A stretch of DNA of 64,000 nt from Isoperla grammatica (lineage: Eukaryota; Arthropoda; Insecta; Plecoptera; Perlodidae): NCBI GenBank assembly GCA_945910005.1, contig OX246746.1, positions 25,753,075 to 25,817,074 of the forward strand. Direction: 5' to 3'. Below are positions 39,201-45,719 of the stretch, one piece after another; the stretch's first letter is position 1; each line of letters begins with the position of its first letter. The position numbers were made by a program, and so were the translations under genes. Below the pieces are notes generated by a model. That model had not been told where the DNA came from. It worked only from the letters and a program-made list of their open reading frames with translations, and did not search any database.

Positions 39201-42200
39201 GTACCGGTACTGGACACGGTTTCAAGATGAAACTCGCCTTAGAAATCTCCCCATCAAGTTTATTGTGAGCCATCTCTTCGCTTGTGGTAGACTTATCGTC
39301 TTCTTGGCCAGGACTATACAAATCACTTACAAGAGATTTATTTTCAAATCTTTTTTCACTCGTCTCTGGGATTTTTTCGTGAGGTGCTTCCTCCTTGGAA
39401 ACATCCTCAAAAAAACTAGTAACCATACCGTTCGAAGCTACTGACAGTCTTGAAACATCCTCATCACTAGGGATGGACACATTGTTTAGACACGATTCCT
39501 TTAAATTTGGTCTTACATTGGAAACTGCTTCAGGAGGATCCAAGTAAGTGCACGATTGTGAATCGACCAATGATCTGGGCTCGGTATTTTCATCCTTAAT
39601 AGACCCTTTTACATTCAGAGAATTGGCATCTTTATTTTTTAAATCGCTACTAGTCAACTTAGTAAACTTATAGGTAAGTTTATCTTGTTGCTGATCCAGC
39701 CATTTCTCGTTATCTCTCTCCCACTCATCTGGTGAAGAGCTCTTCATGAATTTAGGTGGTTGCTTTGGAAAGGGCAATGTGACAGGTGTAATGTTTACCT
39801 TAGTTTCCTCTAAATTACTCACCTTAATGTCTACAGGCTTGGGGAAATTAATAATGTGGTCCTTATGCAGAGAACCTTGCCAGAGTTGATTGCAACCCTC
39901 TTCCTCCCACGCGTCCGATGACGAGCCCCTCGTAGGTTTGGGTTCTATCTGTGGTGCAGTTAGCAAACTCTCTTCGCCACGGCTTACTTCTTTAAAAGAT
40001 TCAAACTTCTTCCTGATAACTTTGGCATCTTTCAAGCTTTTGATTCCAGAAAAGGTGTTTTCTACTGAGCTAGACTCACTGTCACTCTTACCTACTGTAT
40101 ATATGTGTGGCTTGGAGATGGGTGAGCTTTCGACAGAACTGATTCCAGAATGCTTTAAAGGGGGAAAAGACTCTTCCTCATAACCTTTTTTTCTATCTTT
40201 AAAATTTTCTTTTGTGCTTCTTTCTACTTCGGGTATGAAAACGCAAACATTTTGTATAGCATTAGGCCTAGACGAGTTTACTTTTTTAGTTTCGTCCAAG
40301 ATACGAGCCTTGTTACCAATGGCTGTTTCTTCCCAACAGCTTTCACCTGAAGAACGATCTTCAACTTCAGCTTGACTTTCGGCAGCTTTAGACGAATCCG
40401 ACATTTTTGTAACACTACCAAGGTCCCCACTGTCAACATCGCGCTCTACCTTAACAACTTTTCTTGCCTCTTCGGAATCTTTACGGCGAGTTTTCTTTGC
40501 CGGCCTTTTTCGTTTTTTGTTACTTCGCCTGTGATCATCGGACGACGAAGACTCATCACTGCTAGAATCAGAGCTACTGTCCGAGCTAGAGCTTTCATCT
40601 GAAGAACTTGTTTCCACGCGTTTAGCTTTCTTTCGCAATCTTTTCTTTTTCACATGCACTTTCTTTTTTTTCTTTTTCTTCTGTTGTTTTGGGGATTCCA
40701 CATCTTTTTCAGTATCTGTCAAATCCTCATCACTTGAGGAAGTGTTTACGATCTTCTTTTGCTTTTTTTTCTGCCTTTTAGCATGTTTAGAAAGTTCTTT
40801 CTCTTCAACTTCAGTAACTTCCTCACTAGAAGAGCTCGTCACATTTTTTTTCTTTTTCTTCTTCTTTTTCTTAGTCACCACTTCTTTCTTTTCGACATCT
40901 GTCAACGAATCACTTGAAGAGGTGCTTGAATCTTTCCTTTTTCGTTTATTCCTCTTCTTTTTCTTAGAAGGTTTTGAAGAATGTACCTCTTCCTCATCAG
41001 CATCAGTCACCTCACTAGATGAACTACTAGAACTGCTTTTATGTCTGGCCTTTTTCTTTTTTCTCTTTTTTAGCTTCTTCTTACTTTTGGTAATAGATTT
41101 TCTACTCCTTTTGGTACTAATACTCTTCTTCTTTTTCCTCTTTTTTGGAGGTTTTTGTACATGTTCAGGACTTATCTCGCTTTTGACTTTGTCAGTCAAT
41201 ATCGTAGTCTCAATTTGTGCAGTTGTACTAGTAGCTTTCTTACTATGACTTTTAATGACCTTATCTTCTTTGATCTTTTTCATTGGTGCCACTTCTTCTG
41301 AAAGACTATGTTGGTTATGATCAGCTGAACAACTTTCATCATCTTCATTGATCTTCCTTGTAGAAGGTGAGAGCTTTTGTTCTTTAGGCTGAGCATCAAG
41401 GATTATGTTATTTCCTAGTGATTCCTTATCACAAGGTTTATCTGACACAGCCTTCATGAACTCTTCGTATTCAGACACAAGCTTGAGATCACTGTTGCCA
41501 GCAGGGCAAAGTTGGTGTACAGGAAGAACTATATTAGTTTCCTCAACGAGCTCAGTCACGTCTTTTCGAGCTTCCGCTTCTACTTCCTCCTCATATTCTT
41601 GACTTGAAGTCATATCTATTGGCAGACTATCAACACTTCCTTCGTCCTTTATCCCAGCTTTCACGGGAGATTGTAAACTTTCTTTATCCTCACTCTCTTT
41701 GGGTTGACTTACAGAAATCTCCTCTTCGTAGTCACTATCCCATTTTGAGGGTACACGTATTTGATCTGCTGTCAATGGAGCTACTGAAGATCCTTGAGAG
41801 TCAGTTTTGCTGTGGTAGTCAGATGAAGGTTCACCTTTCACATCTGATACAGAGGTCACACAATCCATGCCCAACCCCTCTTGTTGTGACAACGTATCGT
41901 CGGCCGATGGAACCGTTACGCCTAATCGATTTGATTCTTTACCATTAGTTCTTAAAACTGACCAATCCACTTTAGGATACCATGTACGGCTTTTGTTTTC
42001 TTCAGTACCAGTAGCCTTGTCAACAGATTCCGGTGATTGATGAGCTGCTTCACTTCCTTCCATGATAGCATTCATTATTTTCACAGCTTCGGGTTTAGCG
42101 TGCGCAAGAATCTGTGCTCGGGTTTTGATACCGGCAGATGGAGCCATCGGGCTCACGCAAAACATAATTGTCGGTTTGCATGTTGTGTATTGGACTAGGC

Positions 42201-43650
42201 TCCACGAGAATTCCTTTTCCCTCTGTCGAGCACCGATTACCCTCAGAGGCGTACGTATCTGGGACGGGAAATCGAACGGGTTACATAATTCCTTTTCTAT
42301 CTCGCAAGGATCCTTTTGCTTATCTTCCTTTGATCTGCTACGGCTACCGCTCTTACTTTCGATTTCGAGTTTCTTGCGTCGGATATCTTCGAGTTTTAAC
42401 CCACTTGCACGTACTGCCGACCAATTCACTGGCAATACGAATGATTCCCTCTTTGGTTTACTTCTTTCTTTCCTATCTCTTTGTCTTTCTTTACTTCGCC
42501 GCTCAGACTTTCTGTTACTCCGTCTATCTTCTTTCTTGCCTTCACTTCGTCTTCCGTCTTTTTCGGAGTTTCCAAGATGACCGTCGGCAAGAACATCGCA
42601 GCCAAGTTTCTGCTTACCGTCATCTCTACTGAGCTGACCATGGTCTACTGGCAACCCTTGAAGTGGGATGGGAGCTGTCATTTTACCAGGAGACTTGTTT
42701 TCATTGGCTAGACGAAAGGCTCCTCGCATCAGTAACTCTTCCCGTTTGATTTCTTCAATTGCAGTAACCACTGCTCTTGCTTTATCTTCTCGTGTGCCCC
42801 CTAGAAGTCATTCAGAATGTTTACATTACATTTGTAGGCCTAAGCTGTCAAATTTAGAAAGCAAGAAGATGAATCAAAATTTCAAATTTGCTACCATTCA
42901 AGATGTAGTTAGTAGGCCTAAGTAAAGATACACACAAGCCTTTGAAATATTTGAGGCACTAAATCTCAATGGAGGAGCTGTGCTGGAGCCCTATTTAATA
43001 ACTTTGTTATTTTTGACCTGAATGAGAACTATCAAAGTCAATGCATGTAAAATAATACATATATTCCCATTCTAGTCACAAAGAGGATCTCTTAAAAATG
43101 CTTCCAAAACAGAAGTAATGAAAACCGAGTATCGCCCCCACAGACAGAGGAACCAAAGCGCATTCCCAACCAGAAACTCAAGCTCGTCTGCCACTCAATG
43201 AGGAGACTGACAGGCATTATGGTGTTACTTAAAAATGAACATTTATATTTCACAACATAGGCCTATACAAAATCAACAGATAAATGTTTGGATTTTAAGC
43301 CAATCATAAGCCACATCGGCGAATATAGGCCTAAAATTACATTCAATGGATAACCTTACTAAATACTACCTACCTTTTTTGGAAGGTGTAGACTTCTTTT
43401 TAGCCAACACCTCGGATGACTTGTCTTCATCTGGTAGGCCTACAGATGGAATAAACTCCTTTGCAGCTTTCGGTCTCACAACTATCTTCTTGGGCAAATT
43501 GAAAGTAAGCCCTGCACCGCCAGCTTGTTTCGTGGCCGAGAAAGCAAGGAGACGTTTCTTGGCCTTTACTTTGCCAAGCACTGAGAAACGATTTTGTTGC
43601 CGATTGGAGATTTTTGGACTTTGCACGACAGGGTGATCTTCCTCAAACAT
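5025..43650 (-). CDS. Giant SR-rich nuclear protein gene, 10 exons, 2,859 codons
   Basis: The exons, in transcript order, are 43669-43374 (ATG at 43650-43648), 42800-37325, 36970-36765, 36114-35558, 25462-25312, 25099-24972, 21895-21708, 12013-11833, 10141-9931 and 6229-5025. All junctions are GT-AG, all phases agree, and the coding sum is 8,580 nt with no internal stop. Visible regions: Lys/Ser-rich low complexity (about residues 635-875), eight Trp repeats of about 16 residues (about 1475-1600), an Arg/Ser and Arg/Asp domain (about 1693-1917), then Pro-rich sequence with a charged helix (about 2225-2265). No RRM, zinc finger or enzyme domain is visible. Composition suggests a nuclear splicing or transcription-coupled scaffold; this is inference. 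The family is not recognised. Its introns host most transposons of the left two thirds of the window. Confidence 0.85.
6631..7233 (-). mobile_element. Truncated Penelope-like element, copy A
   Basis: This copy starts with an inverted terminal sequence (GTACATGTGTGAGAGGG...) at 6631 and ends with its reverse complement at about 7174-7210, followed by an (AT)n run to 7233. Between them lies only the 3' part of the element on the minus strand: the GIY-YIG endonuclease tail and the 3' UTR. The coding remnant at 7171-6875 contains YVGLT and RHAMSHNLG, as in copy B. Copy B starts directly downstream with the same terminus at 7261, so A and B are arranged in tandem, as is typical for Penelope-like elements. 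Confidence 0.8.
7505..8998 (-). CDS. Penelope-like reverse transcriptase with GIY-YIG endonuclease, 5'-truncated
   Basis: The reading frame is open from the inverted junction near 9000 down to its stop at 7505-7507. Known PLE features are visible: DVTSLYTNIP (RT motif A), GTAMG and the catalytic RFIDDIF (near 8546-8573), then a Cys cluster of CxxxxCxxC type and a GIY-YIG-type nuclease starting VVYQLDCKHC and YVGLT with a downstream RHAMSHN. PLE polyprotein copies RNA to DNA by target-primed reverse transcription, usually at the ends of broken DNA. The N-terminal part of the RT is missing because it was replaced by the inverted 3' fragment, so this copy is probably not autonomous. The open frame continuing upstream of about 9000 to 9067 is antisense sequence of that fragment. 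Confidence 0.9.
   Translation of the reverse strand, partial: GIDAAFVDHHLQPFVSQLESHIKDTFDFLEKLRTIDTPLPANTIMATVDVTSLYTNIPTTGGLRAMEHYLDKRPPGTKPSTQFLVQLALRVLEMNNFRFMDRHYLQISGTAMGTRMAPSYANLFMGKVETDFLGKRALLPLCWLRFIDDIFLIWTHGADKLEVFLSDLNITLPLKFTWHTSPHQVTFMDVDITLNAGLISTKVHFKPTNSLQYLHQDSCHPTYTKSALPYSLAVRGQRICSDPKDLAAYCDKITTAFVNRGYQRDQVRQRMSRTRPAQVNEPQVNNNIIPLITQWYPGLSALNGVIKRAVEILRASPKTKNLAASIPRVTFKRPPNLGNVLVNRDPSTNTEREVIQPAGSYPCQRPRCKTCRMNPPATNFTARATGVIYPIRGHNTCETENVVYQLDCKHCPAEYVGLTTNHLSQRMTGHRQSITLQDEEKTLARHAMSHNLGLESCFNTKVIKALPRSCLASDLRRWEQAHIVVTLSRDPPNLNIR
9036..9512 (+). pseudogene. Inverted fragment of PLE GIY-YIG endonuclease
   Basis: This plus-strand open frame is the C-terminal 158 residues of the same Penelope-like protein. 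It includes the Cys cluster, the VVYQLDCKHC and YVGLT nuclease motifs and the common C-terminal PPNLNIR. It is the opposite-orientation duplicate of minus-strand sequence at 7505-8030 and differs at a handful of residues. It lacks an RT and is not a gene on its own. Confidence 0.85.
9601..9645 (+). ncRNA. Hammerhead-ribozyme-like motif in PLE end (degenerate)
   Basis: CTGGTGA at 9609-9615 and GAAAC at 9632-9636 lie in the order of hammerhead core boxes (consensus CTGANGA ... GAAA) and are bounded by TTCTGG and CCAGAA, which can pair. Penelope-like elements are known to carry hammerhead ribozymes in their terminal repeats. The first box has G in place of A, so activity is doubtful. Reverse-complement copies lie at about 6744-6786 and 7374-7416. 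Confidence 0.45.
9931..10141 (-). CDS. Host gene exon 9
   Basis: The acceptor TCTCGTAG is at 10143-10142 and the donor TATTG/GTGAGC is at 9931/9930. The exon encodes about 70 residues: a poly-Pro stretch, a PPPEGYMWKKI segment and a basic tail. It enters in phase 0 from exon 8 and leaves one base for exon 10. Confidence 0.85.
10142..11832 (-). other. Host gene intron 8
   Basis: The intron runs from the donor at 11832-11831 to the acceptor at 10143-10142. Apart from the LINE 3' fragment at 11351-11727 it is AT-rich, and I see no other gene or repeat in it. Confidence 0.7.
11351..11727 (+). mobile_element. 3' fragment of a non-LTR retrotransposon
   Basis: The plus-strand frame at 11351-11713 contains RRLKWFGHVKRM followed by a basic GRRTRGRPRQRW segment. 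This is the typical C-terminal signature downstream of the reverse transcriptase in many animal LINEs. It ends with a short (GAT)n run at about 11711-11724, which fits a LINE tail with simple repeats. No reverse transcriptase or endonuclease precedes it, so it is a 5'-truncated insertion in the host gene's intron, in the opposite orientation. I cannot assign the clade from this piece alone; RTE or jockey-like are options. Confidence 0.8.
11833..12013 (-). CDS. Host gene exon 8
   Basis: The acceptor CTTCTGTAG is at 12015-12014 and the donor AAATAAAG/GTAATG is at 11833/11832. It begins with one base that completes an Arg codon from exon 7. It encodes a block KTVRFADDVLPGEGTSPS followed by a Lys-rich tail. 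This block is the most conserved-looking part of the protein and the best query for naming the family. Confidence 0.85.
12946..14324 (-). mobile_element. hAT DNA transposon, internally deleted, copy 1
   Basis: The terminal inverted repeats TAGAGATCCTTGTA and TACAAGGATCTCTA are flanked by an exact 8-bp target duplication, CAAATAGG (12938-12945 and 14325-14332). The 8-bp duplication and the YARNG-type end identify the hAT superfamily. The 1,379-bp element keeps only a small coding remnant (13168-13374, minus strand). The shorter copy 2, at 43766-44298, has the same ends and shares the terminal 200-250 bp on both sides. Confidence 0.9.
13168..13374 (-). pseudogene. CGGBP1-like zinc-finger fragment of a hAT transposase
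   Basis: The short frame contains the pattern LHDGKILICKYCDIRLEHERK. A DGK-x-C-x2-C core followed by a basic segment resembles the BED-like finger of CGGBP1, a vertebrate protein known to derive from a hAT transposase. No catalytic RNase H region or hAT dimerisation domain follows inside the element, so this is a truncated N-terminal piece. The family link is by motif resemblance only. Confidence 0.5.
14870..15007. mobile_element. Solo end of a hAT-type MITE rich in ATCGAT
   Basis: The sequence alternates ATCGAT and TATCGAATA words and ends at 15007 with TGCATCCCTA, the complement of a TAGGGATGCA terminus like those of the other small elements here. I found no matching left end or target duplication, so it is a truncated copy. 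Confidence 0.45.
15445..18797 (-). mobile_element. Full-length hAT transposon, ZMYM-type
   Basis: The ends CAGTGGTGTAA (15445) and TTACGCCACTG (to 18797) are inverted and flanked by an exact 8-bp duplication, TCTCTATA (15437-15444 and 18798-18805). Near the right end runs of GGGCCC and GGGGTAGCA occur, as in many hAT elements with CAGTGGCGTA termini. The 3,353-bp element encodes a transposase on the minus strand that has only two stop codons, so the insertion is young. Confidence 0.95.
15650..18172 (-). pseudogene. hAT transposase (ZMYM1-like, TTF-type finger, DUF4371, C-terminal dimerisation), two nonsense codons
   Basis: One continuous frame of 841 codons (2,523 nt) runs from the ATG at 18172 to the stop at 15652-15650. 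It is interrupted only by TAA at 17842-17840 and TAA at 16774-16772. Order: a Lys-rich N-terminus; a TTF-type Cys finger (LDAAYCEPCWLFGDR); the DUF4371/RNase H-like body, with an Asp in FSVIMDTTQD, then CRGQGYDGAATMSG and VHCAAHNLNLVLNDA; and the hAT C-terminal dimerisation block (LPVTVATAERSFSKLKIIK, near 15790-15850). The family cuts and pastes DNA with 8-bp duplications. The remaining frame is intact, so the element lost activity recently or could still be mobilised in trans. Confidence 0.95.
19636..19806. mobile_element. Small MITE with TAGGGTTGCCGT ends
   Basis: TAGGGTTGCCGT at 19636 is mirrored by ACGGCAACCCTA ending at 19806. The 171-bp stretch has no coding capacity. No 8-bp duplication was found, but the element is bounded by TA on each side, so a TA-targeting family is possible. 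Confidence 0.55.
20484..20519. repeat. Poly-C tract
   Basis: Thirty-six bases are almost pure C, broken by a single G at 20509. The true length is uncertain because such runs are error-prone in assemblies. The complementary strand is a candidate G-quadruplex. Confidence 0.9.
20620..21550. mobile_element. hAT-type MITE rich in TTCGAATA
   Basis: The left end TAGGGGTAGAATA and the right end ATTCGACCATCCCTA are imperfect inverted repeats. They are flanked by AAATTTAT (20612-20619) and AAATTTAC (21551-21558), a 7/8 target duplication. The interior is full of TTCGAATA words and AGGCCT repeats, and includes an 83-bp tandem duplication at about 21011-21176. There is no transposase. It sits in the host gene's intron 7, close to exon 7. 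Confidence 0.75.
21011..21176. repeat. 83-bp tandem duplication
   Basis: The segment CTATCCCATCACAGTTTATT through the following CTTTCCTAGG occurs at 21011 and again at 21094, nearly identical. It lies within the MITE 20620-21550. Confidence 0.9.
21708..21895 (-). CDS. Host gene exon 7
   Basis: The acceptor GGTTGCAG is at 21897-21896 and the donor ATTCCG/GTATGT is at 21708/21707. It encodes about 62 residues starting AALQQEGEVLRRNSG and ending GRGILISAGF. It enters in phase 0 and leaves two bases. The charged start continues the helix from exon 6. Confidence 0.85.
21948..22402. mobile_element. hAT-type MITE with GGGTAACCCG interior
   Basis: TAGGGATGAAATCGGGTA at the left and TACCCGATGTCATCCCTA at the right form a TIR of about 18 bp with one mismatch. 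The element is flanked by an exact 8-bp duplication, ATATACAC (21940-21947 and 22403-22410). The 455-bp element has no coding capacity and lies 50 bp from the splice acceptor of exon 7. Confidence 0.9.
23186..24243. mobile_element. hAT-type element with TAGGGGTCTGCGGGTA ends, composite interior
   Basis: TAGGGGTCTGCGGGTA (23186) is mirrored by TACCCGCAGACCCCTA (to 24243) and flanked by an exact duplication, CGGTCGAT (23178-23185 and 24244-24251). The interior looks nested. TAGGGATGACAACGG starts at about 23347, and a block of ATCGATTAATCGAT ends with GCCCAGCCTTA at about 24142, so remnants of one or two other MITEs lie inside. A GC-rich segment (23640-23860) and a 21-bp poly-G run (23888-23908) are also inside. 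There is no transposase. Confidence 0.85.
23888..23908. repeat. Poly-G run of 21 bases
   Basis: There are twenty-one consecutive G bases inside the composite MITE. The exact length is likely to be uncertain in the assembly. Confidence 0.9.
24400..24776. mobile_element. Foldback Mutator-like MITE with a TAACC loop
   Basis: The two halves are near reverse complements over about 170 bp. Both contain ATTCGGCGTTGTTCC-type words and AAGTATAATCCTAACCC or its complement. The ends GGGCGCCTGAATAAC and GTTATTCAGCGTCCCC face inward. An exact 9-bp duplication, CCTTCGACG, flanks it (24391-24399 and 24777-24785); this length is typical of Mutator-like elements. A (TAACC)n run at 24586-24606 lies in the loop. 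There is no coding sequence. Confidence 0.85.
24586..24606. repeat. TAACC (TTAGG-type) short array
   Basis: Four consecutive TAACC units match the arthropod telomere repeat on the complementary strand. It is too short to be a telomere and lies in the loop of the foldback element. Confidence 0.9.
24972..25099 (-). CDS. Host gene exon 6 (charged helix)
   Basis: The acceptor TATTTCAG is at 25101-25100 and the donor TACAAG/GTAAGC is at 24972/24971. It encodes about 42 residues dominated by Lys, Arg and Glu (LERRKKKELHRREKEQER), probably a single long helix. Two bases complete a codon from exon 5, and the exon leaves in phase 0. Confidence 0.85.
25312..25462 (-). CDS. Host gene exon 5 (Pro-rich)
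   Basis: The acceptor CTATTTCAG is at 25464-25463 and the donor CCTGAAG/GTAGGC is at 25312/25311. It encodes about 50 residues that begin acidic (LLEEPDDN) and become Pro-rich (PPYPVPYVVQAPP, KKSPPPPE). It enters in phase 0 from exon 4 and leaves one base. Confidence 0.85.
25947..26602. repeat. 328-bp tandem duplication
   Basis: 25947-26274 and 26275-26602 are nearly identical direct copies. Both contain CCAGTTATCATTATAGG, a run of A before ATGATTCAGTGTTCCGG, and the ending TTAGTACTAGTTCAATAG. They differ by a few substitutions and small indels. No coding sequence is recognised. Confidence 0.9.
27602..28359. mobile_element. hAT-type MITE nested in the satellite-bearing element
   Basis: TAGGGATGTCAAACGAT and ATCGTTGACATCCTTA are inverted ends, flanked by an exact 8-bp duplication, ATTAAAAC (27594-27601 and 28360-28367). 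The 758-bp interior has AATCGATTAT words and a GC-rich centre with AGGCCT. It has no transposase. The nesting shows that it inserted after the outer element. Confidence 0.9.
28646..35020. repeat. 67-bp satellite array, about 95 units
   Basis: The 67-bp unit contains ACCAGCACTTCATGCACCGC, an 'ATACGCATTGTGGGG' word and the palindrome GAGCGCTC, ending CTGAGTATAGTACA. It repeats head to tail with very high identity. Recurrent variants are CGCGCAATATACG/CGCACAACATACG and CTCTCTGAG/CTCTCCGAG. Two divergent units (about 32272-32310 and 33005-33043) carry CCACACTCCTTGTGACGCGCG, the same sequence as the single-copy right flank at 35019. One unit near 34441-34450 has a 10-bp internal duplication. Open frames across the array are repeat artefacts. 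Confidence 0.97.
35558..36114 (-). CDS. Host gene exon 4
   Basis: The acceptor TTTGATCCAG is at 36116-36115 and the donor CAACAG/GTAATA is at 35558/35557. It encodes about 185 residues: a conserved-looking KRLSLDERLALELGVE segment, then Pro/Tyr-rich disordered sequence, and a C-terminal helix-like ELQFKKTLAALHQQ. It receives one base from exon 3 and leaves in phase 0. Confidence 0.85.
36115..36764 (-). other. Host gene intron 3
   Basis: This is a 650-bp AT-rich intron between the donor at 36764-36763 and the acceptor at 36116-36115. I see nothing in it beyond short AGGCCT words. Confidence 0.7.
36765..36970 (-). CDS. Host gene exon 3
   Basis: The acceptor CTTTTCTAG is at 36972-36971 and the donor CCAACAG/GTTTGT is at 36765/36764. 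It encodes about 68 residues, Ser/Thr/Pro-rich (RDNSPGDSGHLG, PTLHLPSLPDS). The correct frame is fixed by the phases of exons 2 and 4; a longer open frame in another phase at 36699-37076 is spurious. Confidence 0.8.
37325..42800 (-). CDS. Host gene exon 2, giant (5.5 kb) SR and Trp-repeat exon
   Basis: The acceptor TTCTAG is at 42802-42801 and the donor GACCGAAG/GTATGC is at 37325/37324. The exon encodes about 1,825 residues without a stop. From the N-terminus: Arg/Lys/Glu-rich tracts; a Lys-block/poly-Ser/acidic alternation (genomic 41170-40450); a ladder of eight Trp motifs (38652-38278) of GGWTQLNDPS type, preceded by a basic RKRFSRWSEP; and an RS/RD domain (38000-37330) in which a 93-bp segment encoding SxRRPSGERRKSPA repeats at the DNA level (about 37430-37620). 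The RS domain and the RW motif suggest contacts with splicing factors; that is inference. Confidence 0.9.
37330..38000 (-). repeat. RS/RD repeat region of exon 2 with 93-bp direct repeats
   Basis: Arg-Asp dipeptides, then Ser-Arg, SPARD and SSRRPSGERRKSPAR units repeat. The DNA between about 37430 and 37700 shows two to three near-identical 93-bp copies, so this part expanded recently by tandem duplication. RS domains are typically phosphorylated and mediate contacts between splicing proteins. Confidence 0.85.
42801..43373 (-). other. Host gene intron 1b
   Basis: This is a 573-bp intron between the donor at 43373-43372 and the acceptor at 42802-42801. No repeat or gene is recognised. Confidence 0.7.
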
Positions 43651-43669
43651 AGCTCCAGAAGGAGAGTAT
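43374..43669 (-). CDS. Host gene first coding exon
   Basis: The acceptor GCTTCCAG is at 43671-43670 and the donor CAAAAAAG/GTAGGT is at 43374/43373. The likely start is the ATG at 43650-43648 (MFEEDHPVVQSPK), which makes the whole gene's coding length a multiple of three. The upstream splice acceptor implies at least one 5' UTR exon. The encoded 92 residues are basic and include KVKAKKRLLAFSATKQAGG. Confidence 0.75.
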
Positions 43670-43765
43670 CTGGAAGCAAACAAACACATAATGTTTATGT
43701 TTTGAAGACACCATGGCTTGGTCTTGTGTTCTAGGGTTTTTTGGGCTCTGTACCAACCCTATAGG

Positions 43766-44298
43766 TAGAGATCCTTGTATTTCGCAATGCGCGATAGCGC
43801 GAAATCACTGGAAACGTGCAGCAATTGAAATATGTTGGCATGACAGTCTGTTGTGAGTCCAAAAATAGTCTTTTTGAATCGCGAAATAAAACGAAATCCC
43901 GTGTATATGCGAAATAGCATAAGTTTACTGTTATAAAACGAAAAAGACTGATGCTGTTGAATTGACGCGAAATCGACGAATTTCTGTCAAAAACCCCACA
44001 TTTTTTATTAAAACAATAGATAATCAATAAATAACATACTCAGGTACTAAAAATTGCATTTCTTTCTGTAAGTAGAATCCTTACTGACTGTATTACCTTC
44101 CATTTCCTTTTTTACTATCATGGTAGACCTACGCGACAATGTAGGCATGCCACATACGTTAACATACAAGATACAAATAAGATTTTGTAAATTAAAATTG
44201 AAACACCGCCAAAAAGCTGAAATTACTGCTCAACAGCGAAATTTAGATTTAATAAAACGAAATATGCTAAAAAATAAAACCATTTACAAGGATCTCTA
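43766..44298 (+). mobile_element. hAT MITE, copy 2 of the TAGAGATCC family
   Basis: TAGAGATCCTTGTA and TACAAGGATCTCTA ends are flanked by an exact 8-bp duplication, CCTATAGG (43758-43765 and 44299-44306). Both halves match the reverse complement of the two ends of copy 1 (12946-14324), but the central part with the zinc-finger remnant is deleted. It lies in the first intron of the host gene. Confidence 0.92.
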
Positions 44299-44306
44299 CC
44301 TATAGG

Positions 44307-45535
44307 ATGTAAAGAACCGTATCATGTGTATCATCCAAGCTAGGCCGTGACTGTGGCGAGTTTCAAAGTTATAGCATCTGTATCATCCACTAGGCAGTGA
44401 CTGTGGCAATGTTTCAAAACTATAGAAGGCAGTGGAATTATCAATAAAAAGTGTTTTTATTACGTTGCCTAGCAATAAATGTTGATGTGTAACTAAGGGA
44501 GCCTAGAGACAGAGACGGTGGAAAGTGAGCCTAGAGAGAGGAAGCTGTGTTGAAAGCTACACGGAACAACTTCAAGAACTCGAGTCTTTGAGTCTTACAA
44601 TTTCTCTAGTTATCAAAACTAGTATTACCCAGACCTCAACTATGTCTGCCCCGTTAAATGGGACGGTGATTTCTGAAGCGTCTGTTGCACACGATCAACC
44701 ACTGGATCCAAGCGAAACGAGAAACCGAAGACCAAAATAAGGACATTTTGGAAATCTTACAATGGACGCGATTCTATGGACGACGTACAACCTGAGAGGA
44801 TGACTGATTGAAGGACCAACCTGCAACCTTGGCTGAGCTGGTAGGCCGTCTGTCTGTATGTTGATTGATATGTGGTATGTGAACGTTTATTAGTAGTAAG
44901 TGGTGTAATAAAGTTCATATTATAAATGTTCAAGTGCATTTTGGCTTACTCTACTATCGTGTAACGTTACAAGGATCTTAGGTGAAGTTCATTAATATAA
45001 CTCCAAGGGGCCCTCTTTGTACTTTAATTCCACACCACACACACAAATCACAGCTATAAGCTGTCTAAGAGTACAGCAGTGTTGTTAGAATTTTGCAGTA
45101 TTGTCTCTAACCCTTATTCCCAATAATCGGACAAAGGTAATGTCTAAATAAGCCTAGGCCTATGCCTAGCCCATGCCTAGTAGACTTAGCGAATGCTTAA
45201 CATAGGTCTAGACTACACCACCTATATCACAAACTTCAATGATTAATTTCTTCAAAAATTTCATTCATCCAATCCAATCACAATTCATTCAACCAAACAT
45301 AAGTGTGCACTTTTAATTCTCGGTCTAGATCTTACTCTAGATGTCAAGGTCAAGTCGCGCAGGACTATTCGAACATTACTTGATACGTCACCGATGCTTG
45401 ATGACATAAAATCGAGACCTAGACCAAGAACTAACGCTGGTTTGGTAGAATTCGGACACGTCCTAGGGCTAGGCTAGGGCCTAGGCCTACGCTAGCCTAG
45501 CCTAGAGCTTAGGTACACACATACCTTATCTTACC
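44307..45535 (-). other. Host gene first intron region and candidate 5' UTR exon end
   Basis: At 45535/45534 a strong donor, AACAAG/GTAAGA, ends a candidate first exon on the minus strand (about 45690-45535). Between it and the acceptor at 43671 lie the hAT copy 2, a diverged duplication around 44335-44415 (GTGACTGTGGC in both halves) and AGGCCT-rich DNA (45140-45510). No other coding exon is recognised. Confidence 0.5.
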
Positions 45536-45719
45536 TTGTTACCTTCGGTAACAGAGCCAGTAATGGTCACTGTTCTATTTCCTACAATGTAATATTTTCT
45601 ACTTTCTGAACCACCATCTTTCTTTCTTATGAAACCAAATTGACCACTGGTGATGGGCGGAGCTTAAATCGTTCACCGAGTCACGTGACGAGATTGTGGG
45701 ACAAGTCGGCTGTTTCAAG
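45536..45719. promoter_or_regulatory. Candidate bidirectional promoter of the host gene and a divergent small ORF
   Basis: Between the minus-strand first exon and a plus-strand ATG (45720) lie a GGGCGGAGC word (GC-box-like), the palindromic GTCACGTGAC (E-box type) and, at the plus start, TTTCAAGATGG, which resembles the YY1 initiator element. Such motif sets are common in short TATA-less promoters. No transcript evidence is available. Confidence 0.45.

Noticed and set aside
40742..41248. Plus-strand Phe/Leu-rich frame resembling a membrane protein
   Set aside because: It is antisense to the Lys/Ser-rich part of host exon 2; the minus-strand frame is supported by the splice-phase chain.
45536..45663. 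Minus-strand open stretch ending NRTVTITGSVTEGNK as a coding exon of the host gene
   Set aside because: No ATG precedes it, a stop lies just upstream, and its frame hits a stop after joining to 43669. It is better read as a 5' UTR exon.
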